Positions 13,225 through 14,597 of a stretch of 14,597 nt of DNA are shown one piece after another. Source of the stretch: Gammaproteobacteria bacterium (lineage in GTDB: Bacteria > Pseudomonadota > Gammaproteobacteria > DSM-19610); contig JAUXDG010000042.1 in NCBI GenBank assembly GCA_030618475.1, forward strand, positions 1 through 14,597, written 5' to 3'. The first letter of the stretch is position 1. Each line of letters opens with the position of its first letter. The translations under genes and the position numbers were made by a program. A model generated the notes under the pieces. That model ran no database searches. It was not told the DNA's origin and saw only the letters and a program-made list of their open reading frames with translations.

Positions 13225-13944
13225 ATGACTGAAACAGCACCTTTCTCGATTCATGCCCTGGAACTGGGGCCCATGGAAAATTTCGTCTACCTGATCGAGG
13301 ACAGCGCCAGTGGTCGGGCAGCGGTGGTGGATCCCGCCTGGGAGGTGCCGGAAGTGCTGGCGCTGGCCAAAAAGCGCGGCCTGCGCATTACCGATATTCT
13401 GTTAACACACAGCCATCATGATCACATCAACGGTATCGGAGACGTTCTGCAGGTCTGCGATGCCCAACTGCATTTATTAAAAGATGAGGCCCGCTTCTGG
13501 GGCTCTTATCTGGACTTGCCAACGTTGCATCATGGCGGCGATCACATCAGGCTGGGGGATACGGACATCCAGGTATTGCATACCCCGGGCCATACCCCGG
13601 GTTCGGCCTGTTACAGAGTAGGCGAGCACTTGATTGCCGGTGATACCCTGTTCGTGTTCGGCTGCGGGCGCTGCGATCTGCGCGGTGGTGATGCCGAGCA
13701 GATGTTCCACACGCTGAAAGACATGGAACGAACTTTACCGCATAACACCATTATTTTACCCGGGCATAATTACGCGGAGAAATCCACCTCGACTCTCGGC
13801 GAGCAGGTCGAGGGTAATCCGTTTATGCATTTCGACAATATGCGGCGCTTTGTGCGTTACCGCATGCTCTACCACGACAAGCACCGTCACGGCCCGTACC
13901 GACCAGTCTGCAAAGGCCATGAGATGCCGGATGATGAGAGCTGA
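13225..13944 (+). CDS. Metallo-beta-lactamase-fold hydrolase, glyoxalase II-like
   Basis: A 239-residue soluble enzyme with all metal-site motifs of the glyoxalase II branch. These are THSHHDH (H62, H64, D66, H67), HTPGHTPGS (H123), GDTLF (D140) and PGHNYA (H181). The segment FGCGRCDLRGGDAEQMFHTL (145-164) is typical of hydroxyacylglutathione hydrolase-like proteins that cleave glutathione thioesters. The C-terminus is short compared with classical GloB, so the physiological thioester is uncertain. A persulfide dioxygenase (ETHE1) is less likely because of the TLF and GCGR context. The 3' end overlaps the glycosylase gene by 14 nt, suggesting an operon with translational coupling. The N-terminus (MTETAPFSIHALELGPMENF) carries no signal peptide. 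Confidence 0.9.
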   Translation: MTETAPFSIHALELGPMENFVYLIEDSASGRAAVVDPAWEVPEVLALAKKRGLRITDILLTHSHHDHINGIGDVLQVCDAQLHLLKDEARFWGSYLDLPTLHHGGDHIRLGDTDIQVLHTPGHTPGSACYRVGEHLIAGDTLFVFGCGRCDLRGGDAEQMFHTLKDMERTLPHNTIILPGHNYAEKSTSTLGEQVEGNPFMHFDNMRRFVRYRMLYHDKHRHGPYRPVCKGHEMPDDES

Positions 13945-14491
13945 AACACTGCCCGATATCCTGCAAACCGACCTGAGCTTGCTTTCCATTGGACTGAACC
14001 CCTCTCTGCCATCCGTTGCCGCCGGGTTCTATTTTGCCAACCCGCGTAACCGCTTCTGGACGGCGTTAAACGCCAGTACCCTGCTGACTGAGCCTGTCAG
14101 CCCCGGGCCTGACAGCATGCAGCAATTACTTGAACGTGAAGGGCTTGGTTTCACCGACCTGGTCAAGCGCCCAACCCGCGGGGCAGGCGAATTACGGGTG
14201 CAGGACTACCGCCAGGGGGCGCCGGGGTTGCGCGCGCTCATTGAGCGTTACCAGCCGCGATACGCCTGGTTTCACGGCAAGCTGGCCTATAAGAACTTCA
14301 TTCGTTACGCAGGTATGGAGACAGATGGGGACGACTGGGGGTTGCAGCGGCAGCGCATGGGTGAAACGCGGATATTCGTGACGCCAAATCCGAGTCCGGC
14401 CAACGCAGCGTTTTCCCTGAGCGACCTGGTGACCTGGTATAACAGGCTTGCATGCTGCCTGGCTTCCGTTACTGACTTACCCACGCCTTAG
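13931..14491 (+). CDS. mug: Mug/TDG-family mismatch-specific uracil/thymine DNA glycosylase
   Basis: About 186 residues, near the usual 165-190 for Mug. Motif 1, GLNPSLPSVAAGFYFANPRN (21-40) followed by RFW, corresponds to the GINPG...GFPFAHPANRFW of E. coli Mug, with the catalytic asparagine at position 23. Motif 2 is NPSPANAAF (153-161), in place of the NPSG stretch that intercalates at the mismatch. FTDLVKRPTRGAGEL (74-88) matches the conserved TKLVDRPT region. The enzyme removes uracil, or adducted bases, opposite guanine. Start candidates are ATG 13931, 13934 or 13919; 13931 is chosen as nearest to the family start. It overlaps the preceding hydrolase by 14 nt. The last residues (TDLPTP) are poorly conserved. 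Confidence 0.88.
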   Translation: MMRAETLPDILQTDLSLLSIGLNPSLPSVAAGFYFANPRNRFWTALNASTLLTEPVSPGPDSMQQLLEREGLGFTDLVKRPTRGAGELRVQDYRQGAPGLRALIERYQPRYAWFHGKLAYKNFIRYAGMETDGDDWGLQRQRMGETRIFVTPNPSPANAAFSLSDLVTWYNRLACCLASVTDLPTP

Positions 14492-14535
14492 AGCTCGCTT
14501 CAAAATTAATTCACATTTTTGAACGCCGGTCTATC

Positions 14536-14572
14536 CCCCTGGGCACCCTCTCTTGCTCCGCAATTCACCTTG
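14536..14572 (-). repeat. Inverted copy of the 37-bp dispersed element
   Basis: Read on the minus strand, 35 of 37 bases match the element at 5753-5789. One change (C to G) falls in the loop of the TTGC...GCAA mini-hairpin and leaves the arms intact. The other (T to A) follows GTGCCC. It lies 45 nt after the glycosylase gene. The next bases to the window end contain another ATTCACCTTG (14588-14597), the inverted first ten bases of the element, so a further partial copy may continue beyond the edge. Confidence 0.85.
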
Positions 14573-14597
14573 TCTCGCCTGACAGCGATTCACCTTG

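Overview
This window is about 14.6 kb of chromosomal DNA with moderately high GC. It most likely comes from a gammaproteobacterium. The gene families point there: AFG1/ZapE ATPase, DUF3301, DUF465/YdcH-like, an Uup-type ABC-F protein and Mug-type glycosylase. Several small conserved proteins look like those of environmental, possibly sulfur-oxidising, Gammaproteobacteria. That finer placement is an impression from family resemblance. No rRNA, tRNA, CRISPR array, phage gene or transposase was recognised, so the window looks like core and near-core chromosome with some lineage-specific genes.

Layout. At the left edge is the C-terminal part of an M16C (PreP-like) peptidase, followed 4 nt later by a zapE/AFG1 ATPase. 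Next is a secreted DUF2914 protein, whose 3' end overlaps by 9 nt a convergent gene for a 445-residue, repeat-rich, single-pass membrane protein of unknown function. A 506-bp intergenic region follows, with a perfect 14-bp palindrome and a weak riboswitch-like motif. It leads into a secreted unknown protein (4690-5394). From 5395 to 6939 a run of small minus-strand genes encodes a DUF465 protein, a six-cysteine protein, a 79-residue partner and a DUF3301 membrane protein. Two plus-strand genes come next: a solo MbcA/ParS/Xre-type antitoxin-like protein and a zinc-ribbon protein. These converge on a CPA2 Na+(K+)/H+ antiporter. A small conserved hypothetical and an Uup-type ABC-F ATPase (both minus) follow. 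The right part holds a membrane protein with a C-terminal helix-hairpin-helix, a cupin, a glyoxalase II-like metallo-hydrolase, and an overlapping Mug/TDG-family DNA glycosylase.

Most striking non-coding signal: a 37-bp element occurs as two tandem copies at 5753-5789 and 5792-5827 (identical over 36 bp) and again in inverted orientation at 14536-14572 (35 of 37 matching). A fragment of it sits at the very end of the window. A second shared signal is an 11-mer that forms the arm of a 22-bp palindrome at the zapE stop codon and recurs at 7028-7038.

Most striking protein-level signal: the 445-residue protein carries one tandem array on each side of its single membrane segment (3 x 18 residues and 4 x 12 residues). 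No coherent new multi-gene system is demonstrated. The best leads are the dispersed repeat family, the repeat-built membrane protein, and the six-cysteine protein with its 79-residue partner.
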